Under the pieces are notes generated by a model, which was not told the origin of the DNA, ran no database searches, and was given only the letters and a program-made list of their open reading frames with translations. A stretch of DNA of 64,000 nucleotides from Ficedula albicollis (Eukaryota; Chordata; Aves; Passeriformes; Muscicapidae): NCBI RefSeq assembly GCF_000247815.1, contig NC_021671.1, positions 29,054,952 through 29,118,951 of the forward strand, in the 5' to 3' direction. Of the stretch, positions 14,754-29,700 are shown piece after piece. Made by a program: the position numbers and the translations under genes. Position 1 is the first letter of the stretch, and each line of letters opens with the position of its first letter.

Positions 14754-17700
14754 CTAAAACAACAAAGCAAAAGAAACAGACAAAGTTTTTGCAAATGAGA
14801 TAGTGAAAAATATAATTAAAAAAAAAGAATTAAAAAAAAATCTCTCCTATTAAATGTGCCCAAGCAAAAAATTAACCCCCCAATTAATACAAATACACCA
14901 AGTTACTTTTTCAAGTTACATACACTATAGGCAGTGATTATAATACCCTGTTGAGTAAGTTAGGAAGATTGTACCCAAAAGCCCATATTTATTAACTGTG
15001 TAGTTTAGAAAGCCTTTCAAACCTAATTGTAGACTAAACAAAAGAAAATGGAATAACAAGTTAGTATTTCGAGTTGCAGTTGCGTGAAAGATGTTTTGGT
15101 TTTGACGGCCATAAGTTCATGCAAAAGTGCAAAAAAAAGCATCCTTAGGACTAACCAAAGAAGAAAGGAGCAGAGGTGGTGGTGAGAAGGAAAAGAAGTT
15201 TACAAACAGATTGGCTTTTTCTTTTTCTGCTTCTCTTTGTCCTTTGCTTCACGTTCCCGTTTGGCAAGTCGTCGCTTAAATTCATCTGGCATTTTCTCAT
15301 AACAGTGCTTGCAGACAGGTTTTAGATCAATTTCAACAAACTTATCCCTTTAGAGTTAAACAAGAAAAAATAAAGGATGGAAAAGGAGAAGAGTTAGGAA
15401 GACTAACTGAAGGAAGACCTGAGGAGACAGCTGAAAAAGATGGAAAGTACTAAGTGGAGCAAGAGGAAGGAAAGAGGCACTTATTTCCTCAATGCTGTTT
15501 ACATGTTTTTCATACAGTAACAGGTACACTATAGCAACATCTACACTTTGAAGAGAACCGCTGATATGTGTTAAAGACATGACACTTATCCATAAACTTA
15601 CTTGAGGGTTAACTTAGTGTTGCAAGTCGAACAAGCGAAACAGTTCACACACCATGCCTTATTCAGAGCAGACACAACTAGGGAAAAAATAAATCATTAG
15701 CCTTACCAATTAAAAAAAAAAAAAGTGATTACAAAATTTTTAAGCTTACATATTCATGAGGTATGAAGAACCATCATTGATTCTTGTATCAAGTATTAAG
15801 GATCACAACAATAAATGGCCAGACTGGTGAGGCACATTTTGAAGTGTAATGAAGCAGGATTGTGGAGCATTGGTACAGCTGTCTCTGAGGCAAGACCAGC
15901 TTAACCTATTTCTGCTTCCAGTTTTTTGCTTCCATTTCATCTTATATCAAGCTGATCTTAGGCAATGGGTCTGTGAGGCCAGGTTCCAGCAAATCAGGAA
16001 ATGCTTCCAGCTGAAGAGCAATCCACACAATTGTGTTTATGTTTTCATTCATTTTCGTTTCTCAGATCCAGTTCAGACTGCACTGCAATCAACAGTTGCA
16101 CTTGCCCAGCTGAAGAAAATAATGTGAAGCCAGCAGCCAGACACTGCTGGTTAATCAGCACCACCAAGGTGAAAAAAACCCAGCTGAAGAAAATAATGTG
16201 AAGCCAGCAGCCAGACACTGCTGGTTAATCAGCACTACCAAGGTGAAAAAAAAGCAGACTCTCTTTATTCTCTGCTTTGAAGAGAAAGTAACTATTGTTC
16301 TGTAGGTAAATCCAGTTCCTGTTCTTTCTTTCAGTACAGCTTTCCAGTTTTCCCTGCCAAAATTTTCCTAAGTTAGAGAATGTGGGATAATATTTTTCTT
16401 ATAATGTTTTTCTCACTCGATCTCTCAATGTTTTTCTCACAGTATTTTGTCAACAACAAGAACCAAAGCGTTGTCGTGCAGAGGTTTTTTCCTGCACTAT
16501 GGAGTAAGCATGTCTACAGATACACAGTTATTCCACTACTTTCCAGAATAATACTAGACAGGTGAAAGTCTTTGTTCCCAAGCAACCTCCGTAATGCTGT
16601 CATAGACACCCTTCTGAAAAACTGCTGCTACAGATATTTGTTTCACCAACAGAGAACAATACTGGATACCAAATTTGTGACAGCTGACTCAAAATTTGTG
16701 TGCAGAAATGAAAGAAGACATACACTGAAAAGAAAGAGACCAAAACTTACAATATGGGTGTCGGACTATATGGTGAAAGGTTAGAATCATGTAGAGATGT
16801 AGTTATCAGAAAAGTTCAATTTCTGATCATTCCAGTAGAATTTTCCTGAAAATGAGGACTCTCTCCTCTAAAGCATTTTGGATTGCCATTCTGCAGGCAT
16901 AGTGGAGTCCAGAAAGTCCAGGGAAAGCACATCTACAGAATGTATGCCTTATCCTATAGTTACATTACTATAAACTAGTTTATATCACTTTTTGAATGTT
17001 AGAAGCTTCCTCCTATTTTGCTAATGCCTTTGGCTTAGATGAGGCTAACATAGTATTTACTTTGGACAGGGTAAATAGGTGACATAATGTCAGATTATTT
17101 CAGGTGGAATAATTTGCTTTTGGTATTTTATCAGAGCTAGTTATCAAAAAACCCCTCAAATCCACCCCCTTCTCCCAAAAAACCCAATCAAACAATAACA
17201 AAACAAATTACTTGCAGTTATGCCTTTACAGGAGATATATTTCCAAGTATGATCATTCCTAGTTTTGTGGCATTATCATAAGCCTAGATTTTCAAAAGAC
17301 AGGTGCTTGCAATAGATAGGTGAATATCTCCAGGATTTAAACTTACATAATGGGAACAAGGCATTTTAAAAAATTCCTAACAGTGCTCACCTATGTCTTT
17401 CAGTATCTACATATTTTTTCAAATTTGGCTCATGATCCACAAATTCATTTGTGGAGATGCCTGTATGCTCCTTCTCACCCTTGCATGTATTCCGTTTTGA
17501 AGGTGGTGTGGCAGGAAGCCGCTTCTGAGCATCTTCCAGCATCCCTGGCCTCTGCATGTCACTAAGGGGTTTCACAGTTCTCTTTGGCCATGGGGTGGTC
17601 TTCTACCATCATGAAATGATGGTAGGTTTTCCTACCATTTGGTCTCTGATTAATTTGCTCTAATTTAATTTCTCATCAAGAGAACATCTGTTTTTGTTTT

Positions 17701-20700
17701 AATGAAAACCAGGCTGATTCCCCCTTACTTTCACTTTTTAAAGAGAACTTCCATCAAAAAGGAACATAAAGGAAACAGGAAAGTGCTTACCATCTCCTTC
17801 AATCACACGGTTGCAATGGAAACAAACATCACCAAACAGCTGAAGAGGAAAGAGAAGTAATAAATTTTTAATATAATGATTTTATTGAGAGTAACTTATC
17901 AAACTGGCAAAACAACATATTTCAGCTGATGGGCACAGTCGCTTTCCTGTTTATTCCAGTGAAATAAAGAGAATGTTGGCAAGTCTGGTTTGGTTTTCCA
18001 CATTTTGCATCATCTCATCACAAAAAGTCTTGTTAATATTAAAGATGAAAACATTTATCTACCTTTGATTCTCAGTAAGTATGATTTTATTTTGTCTCAA
18101 GATTTCTCTGATCCTGAAGATTTGAAATACAGTAGTTGGTGTCATATACATATTGTTACTAATCAGAAAATGTAACATTTGGACTTATATGCATGACTAA
18201 AACAATGTATTACTGTAACTGTAAGAAAATTTTATCTTTATTTAAAAAAAAAAAGGAAAATTTGGACAAAAAATACTAATTCTTTTTCCAGGCTTAACAT
18301 TTTTCCACAATATAACATGAAGTGCCAAAAACTTAATGTATTTTTTCTAACTGTAGTAGTTAACCTAGAAAAAGACATCTGCCCTACATACAGCTCTTGT
18401 CTGGTATACAGACTTGGCTCATCCCAGCTATAACACTATTACTATGAACGTCATGGCATTTACAGTCTGCAAGTGTGCCAGCACCAATCATCTGGCCTTC
18501 ATCACTAATGACCAATTAAGAATCCATCTGTAATTAGCAAATGCCATACAACTCCCAAGTGTAACCCCTCCTCCTGTATTTATGTAAGCAAGGGAGGTGA
18601 ATGTGACATGACACAGATGGCTTCCAAAGAAAAATATGTCTGTGCTTCGTGGGGCTGGACTCCCCATCCAAAGGCATCTGGAGAGGGGCGGTACTGCCAC
18701 ATGTAACTTCTGCAAAAATGCAAATGGTCACTAGAGGGTGTCTTCTGACAAATTTAGTTTTGGAAGTCTATCAACCTAATGACTGAGGGTGTCTTCTGAC
18801 AAATTTACTTTTGGAAGTCTATCAACCTAATGACTGAGCAACAGCATAGATCACATATTACACAGACACAGTGTCTTAGAGCAGCAGCTGCAAGGAAACC
18901 CACACCACTCACTGGGGCCTCCAAACGCAGTTAGTGAGTGGCAAATCTTCCTTAACTTCTTAGGAGAGATTAGTTGTCATTAGCTGCTCTGATCCACAGA
19001 CACGTCAAAGCCCCATAACAGCTCTACTGAAGTACCACTAAGCTTGAAGAGTAACTTGATACCGACTGTCCTGGCCAGCCTTTGTGAAATACCTGCAGTT
19101 TTCTTTTTTACTGCCACACAGATGAATAGGGAGACCTGTATAAATTAAATGCAACTGAACATATGCTAATTGCCATTACACCCAGAGGTGCCTTTAACAA
19201 AACATAACAATGTCTGTGGTTTTCCATCTCTATCTAATAAAGCCAATTTGTGAGTTTACCAATTAATGCCATTTTTAAAAATATGCAACCTTACCTGATT
19301 GTAGTGGGTTTCACAATACGCCAAGCCTTTTCTCTCATAATGACGATGACCCAGGAATGGCTTTTCACATTTTGCACAAACAAAATGCTACAAAGAAAAT
19401 CACAATACATTTTTTTATCTTTTGGAAGTAACGTTATTTTTTCCTGGAAAGCAAACTAACCATGTCCACTATCTGAACATGGCTGAAGTCTACTGAGCCA
19501 TCTTGAAAAGCAGAGTCAAAACTTTTGTTCCTACATTTAGACCATTAAAGTAATATTTCTTTTAATGTCTTCAATATTTCAATCCAAAAGTTACAAAACA
19601 AAATCAAGCAATGGATTCTTATTTTTTATCAATGAACAGAATTAGGAGTTATTAAATAATTTGCATAATAATTTTACCCTTGTGAAGAAAGCATTTCCTA
19701 GTGGAGACTTTTAAAACAACAGAAGGAATAAACAATTTATCTAATTAAAATGGAAGATGTCGAACTAAATCTTGTATGTGGCTGTGGGAGCCTAGGGTGT
19801 ATCCCTGGCCTCCTTGGGGGTCTCAAAACCCCCCTGGCAAGGGTCTTGAAGACCCCTGAGTGAGACCCAGGTGTCTCAAGCGCTGAATTCAAACCCTTGG
19901 GGGAAATTACCAACACAGAGGGAAGGGAAGCAAGCCACAAAAATTAGTAAAGTGTAAATTAGACTGTTAGAACGTAGATAAATAGACTTTTGGGAATGCC
20001 TGTGATAAGGGACATGTGGCCAACATGGAGAATTTGGGGCGTGGTGTACCTCTTCCTCCTTCTTCTCTGTGTCATCCATGCTGAGTGACATGCTGGCACT
20101 TTCAGATTGGATGGGGACAAAGCTGGACCGTTTAACAAATTTGTATTGTATTGGAAAGTTATTACAAATATCTAGTACGTAATTTAGAGTATAAAAAGAT
20201 AAGTCCTGCCTTTACCAGGCAGATTCCGCCCTGGATGCCCGACTGAACAGACCACTGTTAGCTGGGCAAAGAATTCCTGAGATAAGAAATAATAAACAAT
20301 CCTTCAAGCCTCTGGAAAACCGTCTCTTGCAGTCTCTCATCGGCGACTTTGGAAAAAACCTGGATTTAGACCACCTGCATGTCCTGCTGGAGGTGATTCC
20401 AAGCCTAATGGGACACCCCAGGCAGCGACATGTGGCCTTGAAATATGAATTCTCTGTGAACTGTTAAAGAAACATGTACCTTAAGGGTACTATGATGCTT
20501 AGTAACATGGTTGCCACAAATTTGGCTGCCTTTCCACATGTACTGCTTGGAGCTCTGAAATTTTATTTTGTAAGGACCTCGCCGGGCTTGCTTTGATTAA
20601 TGATTTTAGTTTCACAGTCAAATCTCTCTGTAAGGTGTTAAGTAACTCCTATTTCACAGTGGCAGACCAGCCATGATAAGGTTGAAGAGGGATTTGGAGA

Positions 20701-23700
20701 ATTTATAATCATTGCTGCGACCTTTGAGAATCCTTTCATTGAAATTGATCAGCAAAATCACAGATAAATATGCTACGGTTTACATTTGTAAGAGAGATTG
20801 TATAGCATCTTATGTTTACCTCCACATGCCATTGTTTGCCCATAGCATTCACCACACGGCCTTCAATTGGTCTCCTACATGCCCCACAGATGGGAACACC
20901 CATTTTGTCGTGGCAGGGTAAGCAGTAGAGTTCTCCTTTCAGCTCACGAGCATCAGCAGTAAGTTCCTTCCTGTTCAGAAGTTAATTAATTGAGAGCATG
21001 AATAAAGGCACTCAATAATGTCAACTCTCGAGAGTTTCTACTCTCAAAGTCAAAAGTGAAGTGAAAAAAAAATTAGGATTTGCTTTAGATACTATGTTTA
21101 TACTACAGTAATGCAGCAGCATCAAATATAACATTGTCCAACACAGTTCAAGCCTGATCTCAGTAAGCTGAGAACAGGCTGCAAAGCGAGATGCAGAGTC
21201 TCTCTGGAAACAGCTACTGAGCTAATGTCATTTTGCTTAAGCAGCACAAATCTATGTGTGAAAGCTGCTGCATATGTTTCATTTATATTCTGGCACTTAC
21301 TACCACTTTATTTTAAATTTGCATAACTGCAACTGAAAGTAAAATGTAGTCCTCTACACTAGTTACATTTTCTTTGTATCAAACTTCAGAGAAAGAACTA
21401 CAGACCCACATGAGCTAGGCTTATTAATTTCCCATTGCAGAATCTTATAAACTCTACCTTTTAGTAATTTGCATGGTTAGATACTGGGAACAGCTAAACC
21501 TTAAAAGTGACGCTAATCACAATTACTCTCATTGCCACTGATACAACACTACATACTGTTATTCAAATCAGCCTTTGCTATAGGACTGAAATAGTAACTT
21601 CCTTTGCAGCAGAAATAAACTAAGAATCCATGCTATGTCCTACAATGCTCCATGCTCCAATGCTAATCCTACATCTCTGTATCAGTGCAGGATGTAGAAA
21701 TATGCAGTTTCATGTGCTGCAGTTGTAGAAGATGATAAATTGAGACAGGAGAAGACTTCTAAAAAAGACAAGCTTTAAAAAGAGAGAACAAAGTTTGGAT
21801 GCCGTTGAACTAAAAAAAAAAAAACCATAAGCAAGATAGTAATTCAACAACAAAAGAGAATCACTTGTCTTCCCCTCCTAGCAGACCAGCGAGCTATCAT
21901 TTCACCACTATAGAAATGCTATCTGTGTCAATACTATGTATTTTGTGAGGTACTGCCTTGCCCTGCAGAGTCCAATCTTTCTTTAGTCCCTAGCAGTTCA
22001 GCTGTTGTTTGAACCCCACCAGGCCAAAAGCAGTAAGACACATCTGGCTACAAGACATCCAAACTCAACCCGCTCTTGTCAGTTGTACAGGACAAGTTTT
22101 CACTCTAAATTGATGAAGCAAATAAGCCCAGCATTTTCCTGTTTCTCTTTGCAGAACTCAGGTTACCCGCAGTTTGCGCAGTTGAAATGATCAGGGTGAT
22201 AAGGATCATTTTTGAATATGAGAGGCTGTTCATCAATAATGGCATGACACTTCTGGCAAATGTACTTTCCCAGGCCTCTGGCTTTTTCCCTGTTGTGGCA
22301 AGTACGGCAGAGATGTCTGAAATGGCATTAAAAAAAGAGAGGTAAGTATTGCTACCAGGTACTACAGTGCAAAATATAACCAAAAATCTCTCAGAACATC
22401 ATTTCAATCAGCTCTTTTTTGAGTCTTCTCACAGCAACTTCCCTGCTAAGGCAAACCAAGCTCAAAGCACCAAGTTCAGGGTTAATTAATTTTCTGTCAT
22501 CACAGGAGTATCATTTCTGTTCTCAGGTGAGTTAAAGCTGTGTTGAAACTCAGACACCGAAGTTTCTTACAGATCCTTGCTGCTTAATGTTTTACGTTCA
22601 CAATCTTAAAAATTTAGATTGAAGGCTGTATGAGCACACAGGTCCTACTTCTGTAGATAATTCTGTATATTGTATTATACTTAAGAAGGCAATGGCCATA
22701 TAATCTACTGGTAAAACATTCTTTGGATCGTAGCTGGCAAAAATATCCTACTCTGTGAAGGGTCCTACTGAACATTAAGCAATTATTAATACATTTGGTG
22801 TCAAACTAGACCAAAACTGGAGAACCAAGTTGGAAAAAGAAAGCAAACATTTTTATTTAAAAAAAAAGACAATACTTCTGTATTTGAATGTTTTCTCTCT
22901 TATTACTTATAACAATGACCCCAAAAGGTCACTGGGTAAAGAAAATGTTTGCCATGAAAGTTAGTGTTGAAGCAGGCAAAATGCTAGTATTTTAAGATAC
23001 CCATTCTTGGTTTTGTGATGTACAATTAGACCTTCTTATCACAGAAAATACTTCAGTTGCTCCATCTGAGCTGGAAAGCTTCAAGAACCAAACCTCTCAG
23101 TCCCACTATGAGTTCATTTAATTTATGAACAGTTAACAGAAGGAAGGGTGGAGATTTACCTGCCAGCATTCTTGACAAATCCAATGTCAGCCAATACTGT
23201 GTCGCAGATATCACAGCAGAAGCAGTCTGGATGCCAGCTATTGTTCATGGCTTTAATAACACGACCAATAATGAACTCACCTGTAAGAAACAGAACACCA
23301 GGATGTAAAACACCATACCAGACAAACTTAAAAGTAACTCATAAATGAATCACTGCAATGACTCCAATCATCATTCCTTTCCTTACCTCAAAATCTGGTA
23401 GGACACATTGCTTTCAATATCGCAGCTCTGATCCCAAGCCCTGAAATTTGGGTTTGTTTGTTGTTTTTTGTTATGGGTTAAAAGAAAACATTTTTGCTAA
23501 TGAAGGACCTTCTGCTATCTACATACAAGTCTCTCTACATGCACACTCCACCTTCTCTCTGCAATAATCCTATTTTGGTCCCTTCACTGGTTTTAATTAT
23601 CTGTTCTCAAGCTGTTAAGAAATGTATGGAGTACTTACTATAATAGGGGCTTTCTTGTGTCCTAATCATCTTTCTCCTTTCTTTTCTTTAAGAATATGAA

Positions 23701-26700
23701 AATTTTAACTTGCCATGTACATAGCAGAGGTGTCTACTCCACTAGGACCAAGCCTTGAAATATTCTATATTCAAGGCACAAGGCACAACAGAACTGAGCT
23801 TGAGTGGCTGTTGACCTCCTGCAGAAAAACTCCCATGGAGTCAACATGCAAAGGTGCAGTGAAGCTGCAGAACAGTCAACCAACACACACAACTTCTACC
23901 ACAAGGAGTCCTGCCCCATAAGGCACTAAAAAAATAGTGTGAGAACTAGTATTTAGCATGCACAGTGTGACTGTACTGCACAGGCAGAGTAGTGGTATCC
24001 ATCACATGTGACTTAGTTGTTCTCTATGCTGATGGACAGTGTAGCCAGGGGCTCTGAGCAGTGCAAAATGTGTTGGGAGCTCAGTTTCTCAGTGCTGTCA
24101 GAGGCTGAGTTGTGGCTTTGGAGAACAGCTCCAAGAACTGCCTAAGGGGAGCAATCAGGCAGGTAACCGGCATGGACAGTAACATCCAGCATGTGACTCT
24201 GTAGCATTCCCACAAAGTCATGGCTTTTCAAGAACAAAATGCAATGGACTCCAGACTCAGGAAAGCTCAAGGCCTCATCATTGACAACAGCCCCATTGGC
24301 TTTGTCTGTGTTTATTAAGTACAAGCAGGGGAAAAGCCCAGCTCTGGACAGAACCTTGATGAGGTTTTAAGGGAGCTGACAATACCAGGAGAGAGGACAG
24401 GAGAAGGTGGAGCTGTGCCAGCTGTGAAGGAGAAATCCTAGAGATAGGCAGCACAGCTCCTATCAAATTGCCACCAACTCATTTTTTCCTCTTCCCCTGC
24501 TTGTTCACATCTGCAGCCTTAAATTCATAGTTCCAAATCATCTGCTTCCCTCTCCCTTGGTGTTCAGTGCCTCCCTCCAAAAGAGGGAAGGCCTCACTGA
24601 GATAAATTAAAGCTTTAGCACCTTGCCAAAGATTCCAAAGAAATAAGGGCTTCCAGAGCAGTTTAGGGAATAGTCAAATAACGACTTCCCAGCTCTGGCC
24701 CAGCAAAATGTGTCACGCACAGGGGAAAAAGAAAACATGTAGTGATTACAGTGCATCAGATGCACAAGCATCTACATTAACAATGGCAAATAAAAAGCAG
24801 CTCTCAGTATCATGTAGGATGGACATTAGACACTGAAGCCTGAAAGGTTTCAAAACATTTTTTGTTCCAAAAGACTCAGTGGGGGCCCAGCTGACCATCA
24901 CTTGATAATAGCACTAGATAATGAGTATTATATCAGCTTCTGTGAAGTAGGACAACACAGGTGGGTTACAAGAGTCAAAGCAGATGACAAAGTCTTGTTG
25001 CAGGGTTTCAGCTACATGAGAAGGGGCATAAGAAGAAATGTCAGCACTTAGAGACAATGAGAAGGGGCATAAGAAGAAATGTCAGCACATAAAGACGTAC
25101 AGATATAAATAATCAGGAGTCATGAATGGCATATACAGTCAGGAGTTTATGAATAGACTGTTCATTGGATCACTGGCTCAACAACTAAATTACTTACTAA
25201 AGAATGCAAATTTTATTTTTAAATCCTACTGGTTTATGACCTTTAGAAAAAGCAACTCCCCAGTTTCTCTGAAGTCTAGCTCATTCCCAGAGAACAGATA
25301 AAAGGACAGCACATCTTCCCCCAGTGACACTCCCATTTGTGATCAGTGTGAAGTATTTCACCTTAAGTTAAAACTTACCACATTGATGGCAGCAAGGGGC
25401 AAAAAGCATTTGAAAATCATGTTCACAGTACTTCCTCCCTTCAAACTGCAAACAGAAAAAGATCTGAGCGTTAGAGGGATGAGGAACATGCACTTAACAT
25501 AAATGCTGTAACAGCCTGGTGTGTTTGCAGACACAATTAGGTAGTAAAACATGAGGGGCTGAGCAAAAAAATCAGAGCATGAGCTACATGTGCGAGGCAT
25601 TACATCCACCCACCTTAATTCACCTGCTAGTTAGCATGTAGTGTTAATAGCACACCATTTCTCCAGTACTGCTGAGAGTGTAAGGCATTTTGTGTCACCC
25701 ATTTACACTACAAGAGATGTCTGAATTTGACAGACTACTGAAACTGAAGCAACCAAGCACATTCTGAGCAGGAAATTAGCTAACAACTTTGGCCAGCAGG
25801 AGGGGAAAAGCATTCTTCCCAAACCTATTTGATGTCTTCCTCACTCTACATTTCCTTCCTGAATGACCCAGCATACCAGAGGAAGGACATATGGTGGAGG
25901 TTGGCGTAGGAAGAACCCCCAGGGGCAGAAATATTTGCAATTTACAGAGCAGTTCAGCCAAAACACGAAGGGAAATAAGCCTTTTCATTCATTATGCTTA
26001 TTTCATAGAATCAGAAAATCATTTAGGTTGGGAAAGACTCTTAAGATAATCAAGCCCAAATATTAAGGAGAAAAGTTCACTATATTGATCAAATAAAATT
26101 GATTTTAAGGGATTTGAATTTTATCACAGCTTAGGTAAGTTCAGCTGCAGTTCAAGCTCTCATTGAAAAAAACCAAACCATACGGAATAAAAGTATTCAA
26201 CAGCACTGCATTAGTAGCTTAGCCAAAGAATATGTAAAAACATGTTGGCAAATATGTGCTGAAATGAAGGGAAATGTTTAGATACCTTCAGGCATCATTA
26301 TTGTTAGACACAAATGCCAATGAGCATGTCAAAACCAGATAGCAAATATTAGGTATGCTATAAAATGTTTGGATTTGAATGTCTTCTCAGTTTATACAGT
26401 GGAACAAGGAGGACAGCAGGAAACCTCGCTCCTTTCTTTCTCTTCCAGCCTAAGACAAAGTCAAGTGAATAGCATAAAATACTACCCACAAAGTAAAGTT
26501 TTGTGCATGGACAGAAAATACAGAATGTGTTTCAAGATTAGCTGTTGTGTAATAGGAAATGACAAGGATTGAATACAATATAAATATAATAAATACTCTT
26601 GCAACTGGCAGGATGGGGGAATCTAATAAAACATGTCACTACGTATTTATGGTTACAAAATTCCTGTGCCCAACCTGAGTTGCACCTATTCGGAACAGAA

Positions 26701-29700
26701 AGATATTAACTCAGTACAGACTTTTTCAGAAGTCTCTGTCAGAAATTAATCAAGTGCTATTGCAGTGTAATACTCTAAAACAGATTACTTTTTAAATTCA
26801 GCTTTTAAAAAGTAGTAATTGAGAGGTACAGGGCTATTACTTTCTCAAGGAGTAATGGAAATTACTGGTTCATTGTGAATTGTGCTTGCTTCCTGCAGGA
26901 TAAAACTCTTTTCAAACTGAAAAAAATTGAAAGCTTCCTGTTCTGTATAAACAGGTGGTCCAATGGGGGATGCTTAGGTTTGCATGGATTTCAAAGCCAC
27001 CACATGTTGATCTGAACAGACCAAACAGGTTTTCTTCCCCTCTTGTTTTCGTCAGGCAGGTTAGTTTCCATTTAATCTTGTTTATATTTTCAACCTCTGC
27101 TCCTTTGTGCTGCCCTTTGTGGATGACCCAGCAGTTATTGTCAGAGAAAGCCTTGAGCTTCTGTAACAAATCTTGGAGTACATAGTTTAAAAGCATGGTC
27201 ATTTCACTGCTGTATGCTGAAGGTCCATGGGGTAAATGGCTCTGGATAAAAGATCTCACTGTGAAATAACCTCCAGCTTACCTGCATGTTTTTAGCTAAT
27301 TTAAGTGGAAAGTCACGCACAAAAACTGAGACTTCAGAGATTGTTTCTCTATGGCAGCTTTTGGTAAAAACCATTTTAAGAACACTCGAGGTACAACTGG
27401 AAAAGAAACAAACATGACCATCTGTTCTGCCATTAGTATAGGACTGTGCAGTGCTACCTGTAGAAAAACTCTACAACAGCACCTCTAGGTAATACACAGC
27501 TTCCAGGTGGTGGAGTAAAAGCATACCAGAATTGCTACCACTTCACACCTAACAGCAAAGAATGGAGTTTGGTAACTCTACTGGAATGTGCTTGAGCTAA
27601 TTTTTGTTTCAATTGAGTGCATAAAAAACCTGCTAAAATGATGTTACTGAACAAACTCGAACACAAATCAAATATACCATACCCACAGTCTCTGTGCAAC
27701 ATTAGGCACGCAGCTCTCAGGAATCTGAACTATCATTTCTAACACAGGCTCCAGAGGACATCCACAAAACCCCTGCTAGGCTGTGCAGACTCCAAGCAGT
27801 GGTGGGCACCACTTGTGCCAGACCACAGGGAGCTGTGCTGATTGGGGTGCCTGCAAGGCAGCCCAGAGGTTAAGCCCTGCAGCACAGGAGACCTGACCAG
27901 TTCCACCCCCACCCATGGAACACAGCATGAAAGCTTATCATGGCAGTGTTTGACAGCAAGTGTGATAAGCAGCTTAATGACTAACTGGGGGAGCCCTGCA
28001 AGGCTTGCAATAGGCAGGGGAACAATATTTGTCTTCCTAATTGCTCAGAGCTGGAAATCATTTCCAAGAAATACTAGCTTAGCTAAACCAGGCACAGAAT
28101 AAACACAAGTTCATGCTGGGCAATCAACAATGCCTGCATTTACCCATGAGAACGGGCTCAGAAAAACACATTACCTGGCCACAACTCCAAACACATCCAT
28201 CTTCTCAAACACTGCATTAAGGCAGTCTGAGGAAGATGTCCTTTCTGCCCATCTTCTCCAGTCACTGCATTTCTTGACAGTGATACAGATTATCTCAAGC
28301 CATCTGAGCACTGTCAGCCATTCCTGAGCACTCATGAACCTAAGATAAGCCCATCTTCTACCTGCTCAAGGCTTTCCTTCCTCTCACAGATTCACAGAAT
28401 GGGTCAGATTGGAGGAGGGGTCATCTGGTCCAACCTTGCTCAAGCAAGGTCATCCTAGCAAGGTCATCCTAGAACATACTGCACAGAATTGCACTCAGAT
28501 GGTTCTTGAGTATCTCCAGTGAGGGAGACTTCACAACCTCTTTGGGCAACCTGTACCAGTGTACAGTAAAGAACCTCTTCCCCATGTTCAGTTGGATCTT
28601 CCTGTGCATCAGTTTCTGCCCATTACCTCTTGTCCTATTGCTTGGCACCACAAAACAGAGCCTGGCTCCCTCCTCTGACAGATAATCCTCCTTCCTCCCT
28701 TCATTGATTAGGTCCCCTCTCAGTCATCTCTTCTTGAGTCTAAACAAGCTCAGCTCCCTCAGCCTATCCAATGTTATTTTAGTTCTGTAATAATTGTGGC
28801 AAGAAGTGTCTATCCTAACTGAAGCTTTCCACTTTCTATGTAACGTTTCTCAGGCTACCCAGCATGAAACAAAACCCCTACAACATTACCCAAAACATCT
28901 TTAGCACACAGTGTTATTTTCATTCCTGGGACTCGCTGGCACTCACTTCTGACTTACTGTCTTTGAGAGCAGCACGTTCCAGTAAGAGAGTGCTCAAAGA
29001 TCAATCATCATGAATATGAATGTTAACAAGGTAGCAGTAGGAAGAAATGCCTACATACAGTGTTCTGAAGCACCACTAGGATACTTGCCTCTGCCACTGA
29101 GATTCAGGTATGGCCACCCATGAGCAATAGAGAGAGATTGCAACATTCCTGAACTAGGTCCAAAAGTATAACTTTCTTTCTGCTGCAGTCTCCCCTAGAA
29201 GATACAAGCTGCCTAGAGCACGATTTCCCAAACTTTTAAGGACCATTCAGCTTTCTGAAAGAGGTCCCTGGAATGTCTCATTCTTTTTTGAGTCAGAAAA
29301 AGAATGAATAAAGTATTCATTATTTAGAGAAAATACATTTTATTGGTTTAAGACAACTTTATTAATATAATTACAAATATATTTATTTTAGTTTTGAAAT
29401 GTTCGTATCACTTTACATTTGCCTCAGGTCTTAACATGTAAGGATGGACTCTTTACAGAGTCAGCTCAGTATATATTAACAATTATAATGCAACTTGTTA
29501 ACTATCTGGGGGTGTTCTTTTGTTTATTTTAATTAATTCTGCCTTGCAGCTCACCTTTTGATGTCTCACAGAACACTAGAGGCTGATTTACTACAATTTG
29601 TGTAACACTACCCCTAGAACCTTTTGATCCTCAAACAAGGTGAGAAAAAACAAATCTCCAGGAATCCCCTCAGCCAGTCTCTTTTGCAATCCACACTCCT

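Noticed and set aside
19737..20091. Minus-strand frames over the LTR region
   Set aside because: They fall inside the solo LTR and its flank, with no retroviral protein similarity. The element has no internal genes.
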